Shown here one piece after another: positions 34,872-44,128 of a DNA stretch of 64,000 nucleotides. How positions within the stretch are numbered: position 1 is the stretch's first letter; each line of letters opens with the position of its first letter. The stretch covers positions 73,004-137,003 of the forward strand of contig NZ_CABVHJ010000010.1 of NCBI RefSeq assembly GCF_902497745.1, in the 5' to 3' direction. A program made the position numbers and the translations under genes. The notes beneath the pieces are model-generated. The model saw only the letters and a list, made by a program, of their open reading frames with translations, did not search any database and was not told the DNA's origin. This DNA comes from Pseudomonas fluorescens (GTDB taxonomy: Bacteria > Pseudomonadota > Gammaproteobacteria > Pseudomonadales > Pseudomonadaceae).

Positions 34872-34910
34872 AAAAAAGCCCCGCTTGAATAATCAGGCGG
34901 GGCTTTTTAA
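34872..34910. terminator. Bidirectional terminator between hydroxylase operon and rne
   Basis: The stem GCCCCGCTTGA / TCAGGCGGGGC (one G-T pair) is flanked by an A-run and a T-run, so it works on both strands. It lies 12 nt past the rne stop. Confidence 0.88.
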
Positions 34911-34922
34911 CGGCTTCGGGAA

Positions 34923-37900
34923 TTACACGAGTGGTTTAGGCTCGTGCTCTTTTTCCTCAGCCTCTTGGTGCTGCTCGACCGCGTCCTGAACGGAGCGTGG
35001 TGCTTCAGCAATCACCGCTTCGACAACCGCTTCTTCAGCGACCGGGGCAGGCGCTGCCTCGACCACTTCAGCAACAGGAGCAGGCGCTGCCTCGACCACT
35101 TCAGCAACAGGAGCAGCAGCGGCAGCCAGTTCGGCTTCCTTCTGCAGACGCTCTTCTTCACGCTTGCGACGACGCACTTCACGTGGGTCGTTTGGCGCGC
35201 GGCCGCTTGGCGTCAGGGCGCTGACTGGAGCTGGCGCTTCAACCACCGGGGCTGGGGCTTCGGCAACCACTGGCGCTTCGACGACCGGAGCTTCAACGAC
35301 AGGTGCTGGTTCGGCAGCCTTACGTTCTTCAAACACCGGGGTTTCGACCACTGGTGCTTCAACAACCGGTGCTTCAACCACTGGTGCTGGAGTTTCAGCA
35401 ACAGTCGGCTCGGCAACCCAGTTGAAAGCGGTCTGTTCTTCACGAACTTCACGCACGGTTTCGGTCACGGTTTCAGCGACGGTTTCAACCACCGGCTCGG
35501 CAGCCACAAATGGCGCTGGCTCGACCTGAGGCAGGGTTTCCTGAACCGGTGCCACTTCGACTTCCGGAGCAGCAACCACTTCCACAGGCGTGGTGGCTTC
35601 AACAGCCGGCGCTTCCACTGCAGCGGTTTCCTGAACAGCAGCGGTGGCGCGTTCGGCTTGCTCGTGAGCTTGTGCTTCGGCCGGAGCGCTGATCACGGTG
35701 CTGGCAACGGCGGCGGTGACAGCCAGACCAGCAGCCAGATCGGCAGTGCTTGGCTCTTCAGCGTTTTCGCCGGACTCGGATTCTTCCGAACCTTCGATCA
35801 CGTTGCCGTTGGCATCACGCTGACGCTCACGACGGTTGCTGCGACGACGCTGGCCGCGCGAGCGACGACGTGGGCGATCGCCCTCGGCGTTCTCCGAACC
35901 GTCTTCCGGCAGTTGCTCTTCGTTGATGTTCACTTCTTCTTCAGCGACGGCAGCAGCGGCCTGCTCGGCACGCGGTTGACGCTCTTCACGCGGCGGACGC
36001 GGTGCGCGCTCTTCACGTGGCTGACGGGCGGGACGCTCTTCAGCGGCAACGGCTGCGGTGGCTGCAGCTACTGGAGCGGCGTCCAGTGGCTCGCGCAGTT
36101 CACGTACACGCTCTTCACGCTCGCCACGTGGCTTGCGGTCTTCGCGCGGTGCACGAGGGGCACGTTCTTCACGCGGAGCACGAGGTGCGCGTTCTTCACG
36201 GGCTGCCGGTGCTTCGGTACGGGCTTCACGAGGCTCGCGGACTTCACGGGCTTCGCGTGGCTGACGCTCTTCGCGCGGCTCACGTGGGGCGCGCTCTTCA
36301 CGCGGAGCACGTTCTTCGCGCGGCTTGCGCTCTTCATCGCGACGACCGTTACGGTTGCGGCTCTGCTGACGACCGTTGCGACGCTCTTCGTTACGGGCCG
36401 GACGTTCGGCAGCCGGTTTTTCAACCACGGCCGGAGCAACTGGCTCTTCTTTGGTAGCAAACAGGCTGACCAGCGATTTCACCAGGCCTTTGAACAGGCT
36501 TGGCTCTGGTGCGGCAACGGGAGCCGGTGCTGGAGCGGCAGGTGCGGCGGCTTCGGTCGGAACCGGAGCGTTGGCGCGGGCCGGGGCAGTCTTGACCGCA
36601 GCTTCCTGGCGAACCAGGGTGCGGGTCGCGGCGGCTGGCTGGACCTCTTCGACTTCGGCAGCGGCAGCAGCGATTTCGTAGCTGGACTGGTTGGTCGCGG
36701 CTTCCGGGCTGTCATCACGCAGACGCTGAACTTCGAAATGCGGGGTTTCGAGGTGGTCGTTCGGCAGAATGATGATGCGAGCACGGGTGCGCAGTTCGAT
36801 CTTGGTGATCGAGTTGCGTTTTTCGTTGAGCAGGAACGCAGCGACCGGGATCGGCACTTGAGCGCGCACTTCGGCAGTGCGGTCTTTCAGGGCTTCTTCT
36901 TCGATCAGGCGCAGGATCGCCAGCGACAGCGATTCAACGTCACGGATGATGCCGGTGCCGTTGCAACGCGGGCAGACGATGCCGCTGCTTTCGCCCAGCG
37001 ATGGACGCAGGCGCTGACGGGACATTTCCAGCAGGCCGAAGCGCGAGATGCGGCCGATCTGCACGCGAGCGCGGTCGGCTTCCAGGCATTCGCGGACTTT
37101 TTCTTCCACGGCGCGCTGGTTCTTGGCTGGGGTCATGTCGATGAAGTCGATGACGATCAGGCCGCCGATGTCGCGCAGGCGCAACTGACGGGCGATTTCT
37201 TCGGCGGCTTCAAGGTTGGTCTGCAGGGCGGTTTCTTCGATGTCGCTGCCTTTGGTGGCGCGCGCCGAGTTGATGTCGATGGACACCAGGGCTTCGGTCG
37301 GATCGATGACGATGGAGCCGCCGGAAGGCAGTTCAACGACGCGCTGGAAAGCGGTCTCGATCTGGCTTTCGATCTGGAAACGGTTGAACAGCGGAACGCT
37401 GTCTTCGTACAGCTTGATCTTGCTGGCGTACTGCGGCATCACCTGGCGGATGAAGGTCAGGGCTTCGTCCTGGGCTTCAACGCTGTCGATCAGCACTTCG
37501 CCGATGTCCTGGCGCAGGTAATCACGGATGGCGCGGATGATCACGTTGCTTTCCTGGTAGATCAGGAATGGCGCGGAGCGATCCAGCGAGGCTTCTTTAA
37601 TAGCAGTCCACAGTTGCAGCAGGTAATCGAGGTCCCACTGCATTTCTTCGCTGCTGCGGCCAAGGCCTGCAGTGCGCACGATCAGACCCATGTCGGCCGG
37701 TGCAACCAGACCGTTCAACGCTTCACGCAGTTCGTTGCGCTCTTCGCCTTCGATGCGACGGGAGATACCGCCGGCACGCGGGTTGTTCGGCATCAGCACG
37801 AGGTAACGACCGGCCAGGCTGATGAAAGTGGTCAGGGCTGCGCCCTTGTTGCCACGTTCTTCTTTTTCGACCTGAACGATGACTTCCTGGCCTTCGCTCA

Positions 37901-38174
37901 GGACGTCCTTGATGTTGACGCGGCCTTCAGGGGCTTTCTTGAAGTATTCGCGGGAGATTTCTTTGAGGGGCAGGAAGCCGTGGCGCTCGGAGCCGAAATC
38001 GACAAAGGCAGCCTCAAGGCTTGGTTCGATGCGAGTGATACGGCCTTTATAGATGTTGGCCTTCTTCTGCTCGCGTGCACCGGATTCGATGTCCAGGTCG
38101 TAGAGGCGTTGGCCATCTACCAGTGCAACACGCAACTCTTCGGGTTGAGTTGCGTTAATCAGCATTCTTTTCAT
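34923..38174 (-). CDS. rne: Ribonuclease E
   Basis: The 1083-residue endonuclease starts RNA decay and matures rRNA and tRNA. The N-terminal half has the S1 domain, two catalytic Asp residues (VSIDINS and VIDFIDM) and the zinc-link CPRCNGTG. From about residue 515 the protein is disordered: a PREERAP-rich basic stretch, an acidic stretch, tandem APVVEAP-type repeats, then NDPREVRRRKREEE near the end, which in Pseudomonas is thought to bind partner proteins. The start MKRMLINATQPEE is the family start. A long leader precedes it, in keeping with autoregulation. The stop lies close to a terminator shared with the hydroxylase operon. Confidence 0.97.
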   Translation of the reverse strand: MKRMLINATQPEELRVALVDGQRLYDLDIESGAREQKKANIYKGRITRIEPSLEAAFVDFGSERHGFLPLKEISREYFKKAPEGRVNIKDVLSEGQEVIVQVEKEERGNKGAALTTFISLAGRYLVLMPNNPRAGGISRRIEGEERNELREALNGLVAPADMGLIVRTAGLGRSSEEMQWDLDYLLQLWTAIKEASLDRSAPFLIYQESNVIIRAIRDYLRQDIGEVLIDSVEAQDEALTFIRQVMPQYASKIKLYEDSVPLFNRFQIESQIETAFQRVVELPSGGSIVIDPTEALVSIDINSARATKGSDIEETALQTNLEAAEEIARQLRLRDIGGLIVIDFIDMTPAKNQRAVEEKVRECLEADRARVQIGRISRFGLLEMSRQRLRPSLGESSGIVCPRCNGTGIIRDVESLSLAILRLIEEEALKDRTAEVRAQVPIPVAAFLLNEKRNSITKIELRTRARIIILPNDHLETPHFEVQRLRDDSPEAATNQSSYEIAAAAAEVEEVQPAAATRTLVRQEAAVKTAPARANAPVPTEAAAPAAPAPAPVAAPEPSLFKGLVKSLVSLFATKEEPVAPAVVEKPAAERPARNEERRNGRQQSRNRNGRRDEERKPREERAPREERAPREPREERQPREAREVREPREARTEAPAAREERAPRAPREERAPRAPREDRKPRGEREERVRELREPLDAAPVAAATAAVAAEERPARQPREERAPRPPREERQPRAEQAAAAVAEEEVNINEEQLPEDGSENAEGDRPRRRSRGQRRRSNRRERQRDANGNVIEGSEESESGENAEEPSTADLAAGLAVTAAVASTVISAPAEAQAHEQAERATAAVQETAAVEAPAVEATTPVEVVAAPEVEVAPVQETLPQVEPAPFVAAEPVVETVAETVTETVREVREEQTAFNWVAEPTVAETPAPVVEAPVVEAPVVETPVFEERKAAEPAPVVEAPVVEAPVVAEAPAPVVEAPAPVSALTPSGRAPNDPREVRRRKREEERLQKEAELAAAAAPVAEVVEAAPAPVAEVVEAAPAPVAEEAVVEAVIAEAPRSVQDAVEQHQEAEEKEHEPKPLV

Positions 38175-38873
38175 GTAGTACCGTCGGTTTCCGGGCTGCC
38201 GGAAACGGCGTTCGGCACACACGACTTCTCACGGTCGGTGTCAGGTGCGTCGGGAGTGGTTGGCCATTCCCGTGTCCAGCGATATGCGGCCAATTGGGCC
38301 GATATAGCGACGTACGCGTCCTGCTTGCTGTGGCTACTTAAGCACTCAGTCAGGAGGAGGAATCAACCAGCGGCTGTGGACGAGATGAAGCGTCTTGATA
38401 AAGCCTATTGCTACACAGTCCAGCGGTTGTGCATCTCCACCCTACACGTATCCCTGATAATTCGGGTGCTGCAGCGCGCAGAATCCGCAGCGGGTTGGCA
38501 TTTACCGTGAGCTCCGAAAGGGGAGGTCACGCATCATGGCTAATTCAGGCGTTGTTTCCGAAGCATTCGCTCGGGGTCATCTGCTGCTGACTGCACTTTG
38601 TGAACTGGCCTTGAATGTGTGCCTGCCAGGCGAGTAAAAACTCTGCTCGGCGGTGTAATTCAGGCCTCATGTCACCTGCGCTTGTTACAACTGCAAACTC
38701 CACCGTTACGTAGCGAAAGCCCCGTAGGACGGCCTCGCGTCCTGGTGAATTGCGTTGGTCAGGGCCGGTTTTTGACCGTGGTTCCTCTGTCCAGGCCGCT
38801 TTTGGCGGCGTTCGCGACTATAGCAGCAATGATTAAGTGCTTCAATTCCATAAAAATTGTTATCATCCGCGGC
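38175..38873. other. Long rne leader / rne-rluC divergent region
   Basis: These 699 nt lie between the divergent rne and rluC starts. No gene with family character is found; an in-frame extension of rluC to 38619 is not coding-like. In other bacteria the rne 5' leader is long and structured and is cut by RNase E itself, so much of this is probably rne leader. An AT-rich patch near 38850-38865 (TTGTTATCAT) may hold the rluC promoter. Confidence 0.5.
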
Positions 38874-39833
38874 ATGACAACTACTGCCCCTTCGACTCCA
38901 GGCGTTCAATTGCTTGAAGTCTCGCCGGAGTATGCCGGCCAACGAATCGACAACTTTCTCCTCGCCCGGCTCAAAGGCGTGCCCAAGACCTTGATTTACC
39001 GCATTTTGCGTAAAGGCGAAGTGCGCGTGAACAAAGGTCGGATCAAGCCCGAATACAAGCTGCAGGCCGGTGATATCGTGCGCGTGCCGCCCGTTCGCGT
39101 GCCTGAACGCGATGAGCCGGTGCCACTCGCCCAAGGCCTGTTGCAGCGCCTGGAAGCCTCGATTGTCTTCGAAGACAAAGCCCTGATCGTGATCAATAAG
39201 CCCGCCGGTATTGCGGTTCACGGTGGCAGCGGCCTGAATTTCGGCGTGATCGAAGCCTTTCGTCAGTTGCGTCCCGATGCCAAAGAGCTGGAACTGGTTC
39301 ACCGTCTCGACCGCGACACCTCCGGCCTGCTGATGATCGCCAAAAAGCGCAGCATGTTGCGCCACTTGCATGAGCAATTGCGTGGTGACGGCGTCGACAA
39401 GCGCTATATGGCGCTTGTGCGTGGTAACTGGGCGACCTCGATCAAGAAGGTCAGCGCGCCATTGCTCAAGAGCAATCTGCGTTCCGGCGAGCGCATGGTC
39501 GAAGTCAATGAAGAGGGCAAAGAAGCCCTGACGATGTTCAAGGTGCTGCGCCGTTTCGGTGATTTTGCCACCATGGTCGAGGCTAAACCGGTTACCGGCC
39601 GCACCCACCAGATTCGCGTGCACACTTTGCATGCCGGCCATTGCATTGCGGGTGACAGCAAGTATGGCGACGAGGATTTCACCAAGGAGATCCGCGATCT
39701 GGGCGGTAAGCGTCTGTTCCTGCACGCCTACATGCTGACCGTGCCGCTGCCCGATGGCGGCAAGCTGACCTTGCAAGCGCCGGTCGATGAAATGTGGGCC
39801 AAGACCGTGGAGCGATTGAGTGCGCCCATCTGA
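38874..39833 (+). CDS. rluC: 23S rRNA pseudouridine synthase RluC
   Basis: The 319-residue enzyme makes pseudouridines at 955, 2504 and 2580 of 23S rRNA (E. coli numbering). An S4 RNA-binding domain lies at about 15-75 (QRIDNFLLARLKGVPKTLIYR), and the catalytic Asp is in HRLDRDTSGLLM. The ATG at 38874 (MTTTAPSTPG) begins the family N-terminus. Its end overlaps the next gene by 14 nt. Confidence 0.96.
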   Translation: MTTTAPSTPGVQLLEVSPEYAGQRIDNFLLARLKGVPKTLIYRILRKGEVRVNKGRIKPEYKLQAGDIVRVPPVRVPERDEPVPLAQGLLQRLEASIVFEDKALIVINKPAGIAVHGGSGLNFGVIEAFRQLRPDAKELELVHRLDRDTSGLLMIAKKRSMLRHLHEQLRGDGVDKRYMALVRGNWATSIKKVSAPLLKSNLRSGERMVEVNEEGKEALTMFKVLRRFGDFATMVEAKPVTGRTHQIRVHTLHAGHCIAGDSKYGDEDFTKEIRDLGGKRLFLHAYMLTVPLPDGGKLTLQAPVDEMWAKTVERLSAPI

Positions 39834-40482
39834 TTACAAACTGCTGATTTTCGATTGGGACGGCACGCTGGCTGATTCCATTCACCGGATTGTCGAGGCG
39901 ATGCATTCGGCGTCCGGGCGTTCCGGTTTCGAGTTGCGCGATGATTTCGCCGTCAAAGGCATCATCGGTCTGGGTTTGCCTGAGGCGATCCGTACGCTGT
40001 ATCCCGAAATCAGTGATGCCGAAATGACCTTGTTTCGCGAGTATTACGCCGATCACTACATCGCCGCAGAAGCCGTGCCTTCGCCGCTGTTCGAAGGTGT
40101 AGTCGAGTCGATGGCGTCCTTTCGCGAGCAGGGTTATCACCTGGCCGTCGCCACCGGCAAGAATCGTCGCGGGCTGGATCGGGTGCTCAAGGCCAATGGC
40201 TGGGAAGATTATTTCGATATCACCCGTGCTGCCGATGAAACTGCGAGCAAGCCGCACCCTCTGATGCTGGAGCAGATCCTTGCGCATTGTGGTGTGCGTG
40301 CGGAGCAGGCGCTGATGGTCGGGGATTCGTCCTTTGATCTGCTGATGGCGCGCAATGCGGGGATGGATTCGGTGGCGGTCAGTTATGGCGCGCAATCGAT
40401 CGAATCGCTGCAACAGTTCGAGCCACGTTTGTCGATCGATCGTTTTTCCGAATTGCACGCCTGGCTGGGGCAGCAGGCTTAA
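39820..40482 (+). CDS. HAD-superfamily phosphatase (phosphoglycolate phosphatase-like)
   Basis: The 220-residue protein has motif I FDWDGTLADS, motif II in VATGKNR, motif III Lys in ASKPHP and motif IV MVGDSSFDLLMA. It is in subfamily IA, like Gph. The GTG at 39820 has GGAG 7 nt upstream and overlaps rluC. The true substrate is unknown. The order rluC-HAD-sppA is conserved (PA2974-like). Confidence 0.92.
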   Translation: MRPSDYKLLIFDWDGTLADSIHRIVEAMHSASGRSGFELRDDFAVKGIIGLGLPEAIRTLYPEISDAEMTLFREYYADHYIAAEAVPSPLFEGVVESMASFREQGYHLAVATGKNRRGLDRVLKANGWEDYFDITRAADETASKPHPLMLEQILAHCGVRAEQALMVGDSSFDLLMARNAGMDSVAVSYGAQSIESLQQFEPRLSIDRFSELHAWLGQQA

Positions 40483-40506
40483 TACGTTTTTGCTGGGGTG
40501 GATGGC

Positions 40507-41496
40507 ATGACCGACGAATGGAAAGCACCGGCCAAGGCAAGTGCCGACGGCGGTGACGAAAAAAGCTGGAAGCTGTTGGAAAAGACGCTGCTGGCCGGTG
40601 TTCAGGAGCAGCGTCGTTCGCGCCGCTGGGGGATTTTCTTCAAGCTGCTGACCTTTGTTTATCTATTTGTGGCGCTGATCCTGTTCACGCCGCTGATGGA
40701 CATGGAAAAGAGCGCTACACGCGGCCCGAACTACACCGCGTTGATCGACGTCACCGGCATGATCGCCGACAAGGAGCCGGCCAGTGCCGACAATATTGTT
40801 GGCAGTCTGCGGGCGGCGTTTGAGGACAAGAAGGTCAAGGGTGTGATCCTGCGCATCAACAGTCCGGGCGGTAGTCCGGTGCAGTCGGGTTATGTGTATG
40901 ACGAGATCAAGCGTCTGCGCGGCCTGCATCCGGAGATCAAGCTGTATGCGGTGATTTCCGATCTGGGTGCCTCCGGTGCCTATTACATCGCCAGTGCGGC
41001 GGATCAGATCTATGCCGACAAGGCGAGTCTGGTCGGTTCGATTGGTGTGACGGCGGCCGGTTACGGTTTTGTTGGCACCATGGAGAAGCTGGGTGTTGAG
41101 CGTCGCACTTACACCTCGGGTGAGCACAAGTCGTTCCTCGACCCGTTCCAGCCACAGAAGCCTGAAGAAACGGCGTTCTGGCAGAGCGTGCTCGACACGA
41201 CGCACAAGCAGTTCATCAATAGCGTCAAGCAGGGTCGTGGCGATCGTCTGAAGGATAAAGAGCATCCAGAGTTGTTCTCCGGGCTGGTCTGGTCGGGCGA
41301 GCAGGCGTTGCCGCTGGGTCTGATCGATGGTCTGGGCAATGCCAGTTCGGTTGCGCGTGATGTGATTGGCGAAAAAGAGCTGGTCGACTTCACTGTGCAG
41401 GAGTCGCCGTTCGATCGCTTCTCGAAGAAGCTCGGTGCCAGCGTGGCTGAGCAATTGGCGATGTGGATGGGTTTCCACGGGCCTTCGTTGCGCTGA
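40507..41496 (+). CDS. sppA: Signal peptide peptidase SppA-type (S49) protease
   Basis: The 329-residue protein has one membrane segment (FFKLLTFVYLFVALILFTPLM, about 43-63) and a periplasmic S49 protease domain. The nucleophile Ser is in SLVGSIGVTAA and the catalytic Lys probably in the same domain region ASGAYYIASAADQIYADK. Length fits the short bacterial SppA that forms octamers. The start at 40507 (MTDEWKAPAK) follows GGGTGG. A long inverted repeat follows. Confidence 0.93.
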   Translation: MTDEWKAPAKASADGGDEKSWKLLEKTLLAGVQEQRRSRRWGIFFKLLTFVYLFVALILFTPLMDMEKSATRGPNYTALIDVTGMIADKEPASADNIVGSLRAAFEDKKVKGVILRINSPGGSPVQSGYVYDEIKRLRGLHPEIKLYAVISDLGASGAYYIASAADQIYADKASLVGSIGVTAAGYGFVGTMEKLGVERRTYTSGEHKSFLDPFQPQKPEETAFWQSVLDTTHKQFINSVKQGRGDRLKDKEHPELFSGLVWSGEQALPLGLIDGLGNASSVARDVIGEKELVDFTVQESPFDRFSKKLGASVAEQLAMWMGFHGPSLR

Positions 41497-41511
41497 TTCG
41501 TTGTAAAGATC

Positions 41512-41579
41512 AAAAGATCGCAGCCTGCGGCAGCTCCTACACAGATCGGTGTAGGAGCTGCCGCAGGCTGCGATCTTTT
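41512..41579. repeat. Long inverted repeat, GATCGCAGCC type
   Basis: Arms AAAAGATCGCAGCCTGCGG and the mirror surround a short loop. It sits between convergent sppA and maf, ending just 4 nt from the maf stop. Relative to 15943-16021 one arm base changes T to G and the other A to C, so pairing is kept. Confidence 0.92.
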
Positions 41580-41582
41580 GCT

Positions 41583-42161
41583 TTAAGGGATCTGCACGCC
41601 TTCAGCCAGTAACATGTCGATCAGGCGAATCAGTGGCAGGCCGATCAGGCTGGTGGCATCTGGGCCTTCGGTAGATTGAAACAGGCTCACACCGAGGCCT
41701 TCAGCTTTGAAGCTGCCGGCGCAATCGTAGGGCTGCTCGAGACGCAGATAGCGCTCGATGCGCGCTTGGTCGAGTGGGCGCATGTGTACGGTGAACGGCA
41801 CGCAGTCAACCTGGCATTGGCCGGTCTGGCTATTGAGCAGGGCCAGGCCGGTCAGGAAGGTCACGCTGGCGCCACTGGCAGCCATCAGTTGCTCACGGGC
41901 CCTCTCGAAGGTATGCGGCTTGCCGATGATCTGTTCGCCGAGGACGGCTATCTGGTCCGAGCCGATAATCAGATGAGCGGGATGGCTGTCAGCCAGCGCC
42001 CGGGCTTTTTGCTCGGCAAGGCGTTTGACCAGTTCGATGGCAGACTCGCCCGGGCGATGACTTTCATCGATATCCGGCGAGCTGCAGACGAACGGCAGGT
42101 GCAGGCGGGCGAGTAGTTCCCGACGATAGGTCGAGCTTGAAGCGAGTAATAAAGGCAGCAT
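41583..42161 (-). CDS. Maf-family nucleotide pyrophosphatase (YceF-like)
   Basis: The 192-residue protein begins LLLASSSTYRRELLARL, the Maf signature, with the IIGSDQIAVL catalytic Asp region and FTVHMRPL. The E. coli YceF group removes m7GTP. It is divergent from yceD, whose promoter lies about 70 nt from its start, an arrangement conserved across gammaproteobacteria. Confidence 0.93.
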   Translation of the reverse strand: MLPLLLASSSTYRRELLARLHLPFVCSSPDIDESHRPGESAIELVKRLAEQKARALADSHPAHLIIGSDQIAVLGEQIIGKPHTFERAREQLMAASGASVTFLTGLALLNSQTGQCQVDCVPFTVHMRPLDQARIERYLRLEQPYDCAGSFKAEGLGVSLFQSTEGPDATSLIGLPLIRLIDMLLAEGVQIP

Positions 42162-42229
42162 TCGCGTCTCCTGAGGCAGGTGCGAATTCTAGCGGAGGCA
42201 CGCAAGTGACGGACAGGGCACAATTTCCT

Positions 42230-42257
42230 TTGACATGGGTGGGTGCATCCCTATAAT
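42230..42257 (+). promoter_or_regulatory. Consensus sigma-70 promoter of the yceD operon
   Basis: Perfect -35 TTGACA (42230-42235) and perfect -10 TATAAT (42252-42257) are separated by 16 nt. The yceD ATG lies 10 nt after the -10, so transcription starts at or near the A of the ATG and the message is leaderless or nearly so. Confidence 0.88.
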
Positions 42258-42266
42258 GCTGCGCCT

Positions 42267-42794
42267 ATGTTGAATGACCCGATTCCACCTCACGTTGACC
42301 CGCGCAAATTGGCTGACCGTGGCACCACCCTTCAAGGTGAACTGCTGCTGGCCGATTTGAAGAGACTCTGCGACCCGCTTTCCGACGATGTCGGTACGGT
42401 GCAGGCGAAATTCGTTTTTGAACGAGATGAACGTAAATCTGTGGTGATCCACAGCTTTATCGACACCGAGGTCAAAATGGTTTGCCAGCGTTGTCTTGAG
42501 CTGGTCACCCTGCCGATCCACAGCGAATGCAGTTACGCTGTAGTGAAGGAGGGTGCGAATACCCAGTCGTTACCGAAAGGTTATGACGTGCTGGAACTGG
42601 GCGAAGATCCATTGGATCTGCAGTCACTGGTCGAAGAAGAGCTTTTGCTCGCTTTGCCTATTGTGCCTGCTCATCATCCGGAAGAATGCCAGCAGCCGGC
42701 GGGAGCAGATGAGCCCGAACCGAGCGAGGACGAGGTAACGCGGTCCAACCCGTTCAGTGTATTGGCGCAGTTAAAGCGTGACCCAAACGTTTAG
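42267..42794 (+). CDS. yceD: 23S rRNA accumulation protein YceD (DUF177)
   Basis: The 175-residue DUF177 protein has the zinc-type C-x-x-C in MVCQRCLELV and the acidic C-terminal half. YceD supports 23S rRNA levels in E. coli. It is first of yceD-rpmF-plsX-fab, here driven by a consensus promoter ending just before the ATG. No RBS lies before the start; the in-frame ATG at 42243 falls inside the promoter and is rejected. Confidence 0.93.
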   Translation: MLNDPIPPHVDPRKLADRGTTLQGELLLADLKRLCDPLSDDVGTVQAKFVFERDERKSVVIHSFIDTEVKMVCQRCLELVTLPIHSECSYAVVKEGANTQSLPKGYDVLELGEDPLDLQSLVEEELLLALPIVPAHHPEECQQPAGADEPEPSEDEVTRSNPFSVLAQLKRDPNV

Positions 42795-42807
42795 GAGTTA
42801 ATCAATT

Positions 42808-42990
42808 ATGGCTGTTCAGCAGAACAAAAAATCCCGCTCTGCCCGTGACATGCGCCGTTCGCACGACGCTCTCGAGGCTAGCACCCTGTCTGTAGAAAAA
42901 ACCACTGGTGAAGTTCACCTGCGTCACCACGTATCGCCAGAAGGCGTATACCGTGGCCGTAAAGTGATCGACAAGGGCGCTGACGAGTAA
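42808..42990 (+). CDS. rpmF: 50S ribosomal protein L32
   Basis: The 60-residue basic protein starts [20 protein letters not shown], typical L32. AGGAG within TTTAGGAG overlaps the yceD stop region and is well placed. In the operon it links ribosome and lipid synthesis genes. Confidence 0.98.
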
Positions 42991-42994
42991 TCAC

Positions 42995-44005
42995 TTGTCC
43001 GCTCAAGTCATCGCGATTGACGCAATGGGCGGGGACTTCGGTCCCCGCAGCATTGTTCAGGCCAGCCTTGCTTGCCTGTCTGCTACGCCCTCGCTACACC
43101 TGACCCTCGTCGGTCAACCCTCCCTTCTTGAAGAATTGATCAACGGCCAATCGGCTGCCGATCGCGCGCGCCTGACGATTGTCCCGGCCAGCGAAGTCAT
43201 CACCATGGACGAAAAGCCGACCCAGGCCTTGCGCGGCAAGCCGGACTCGTCGATGCGTGTCGCCCTGGAGCTGGTGCGTGATGGCAAGGCGCAAGCGTGC
43301 GTCAGTGCCGGCAATACCGGTGCGTTGATGGCGCTGTCGCGGTTTGTGCTGAAGACGTTGCCGGGTATCGATCGCCCGGCGATGGTGGCGGCGATTCCGA
43401 CGCAAAAGGGTTTTTGTCAGTTGCTCGATCTGGGTGCCAATGTCGATTGCAGCGCCGAGCATCTGCTGCAGTTTGCGGTGATGGGTTCTGTGGCGGCGCA
43501 GACGCTGGGCATCCATCGCCCGCGCGTGGCGCTGTTGAACATCGGCACCGAAGACATCAAGGGTAATCAGCAGGTCAAGCTCGCGGCGACGTTGTTGCAG
43601 GCTGCCCGGGGCATCAACTACATCGGTTTTATCGAAGGCGACGGCTTGTATCGTGGCGAGGCCGATGTCGTGGTGTGTGACGGTTTCGTCGGCAACATCC
43701 TGCTCAAGTCCAGCGAAGGCCTGGCGACGATGATTGCGGCGCGCATCGAGGCGCTGTTCAAAAAGAATCTGGCCTCCCGTGCAGTGGGGGCGTTGGCGTT
43801 GCCGCTGATGAAGCGCTTGCAGGCTGATCTGGCGCCGGCGCGACATAACGGCGCAAGCTTTCTCGGCTTGCAGGGCATCGTGGTGAAAAGTCATGGATCG
43901 GCGGGGGTTCAAGGCTTTCAGAGTGCTATTTCGCGTGCCTTGATTGAGATCCAGGAAAATCTTCCTGAGCGCCTCCACGGTCGTCTGGAGGATTTGTTGT
44001 CTTAG
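42995..44005 (+). CDS. plsX: Phosphate acyltransferase PlsX
   Basis: The 336-residue enzyme makes acyl-phosphate from acyl-ACP for phospholipid synthesis. IAIDAMGGDFGP at the N-terminus and NVGTE-like LLNIGTEDIKGN are diagnostic. The start is TTG at 42995, only 4 nt after the rpmF stop; no ATG lies before the conserved N-terminus. The family start and lack of other codons decide this. Confidence 0.95.
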   Translation: MSAQVIAIDAMGGDFGPRSIVQASLACLSATPSLHLTLVGQPSLLEELINGQSAADRARLTIVPASEVITMDEKPTQALRGKPDSSMRVALELVRDGKAQACVSAGNTGALMALSRFVLKTLPGIDRPAMVAAIPTQKGFCQLLDLGANVDCSAEHLLQFAVMGSVAAQTLGIHRPRVALLNIGTEDIKGNQQVKLAATLLQAARGINYIGFIEGDGLYRGEADVVVCDGFVGNILLKSSEGLATMIAARIEALFKKNLASRAVGALALPLMKRLQADLAPARHNGASFLGLQGIVVKSHGSAGVQGFQSAISRALIEIQENLPERLHGRLEDLLS

Positions 44006-44128
44006 GCGTTTTCGTCGGACAATGCTTAAATGTGACCGCCCGGTTCAAAGGGCCATCCAACTGTCAGTTTCTTGCGTCCCCCAATGGGACGTCATTTTCC
44101 GACGACAAGATCATTAGGGGCTTGTTAC

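Noticed and set aside
34944..38510. A 1188-codon open frame on the plus strand opposite rne.
   Set aside because: It is the mirror of the repeat-rich, GC-rich rne gene; its protein is low-complexity with no family features, while the minus strand encodes a full RNase E.
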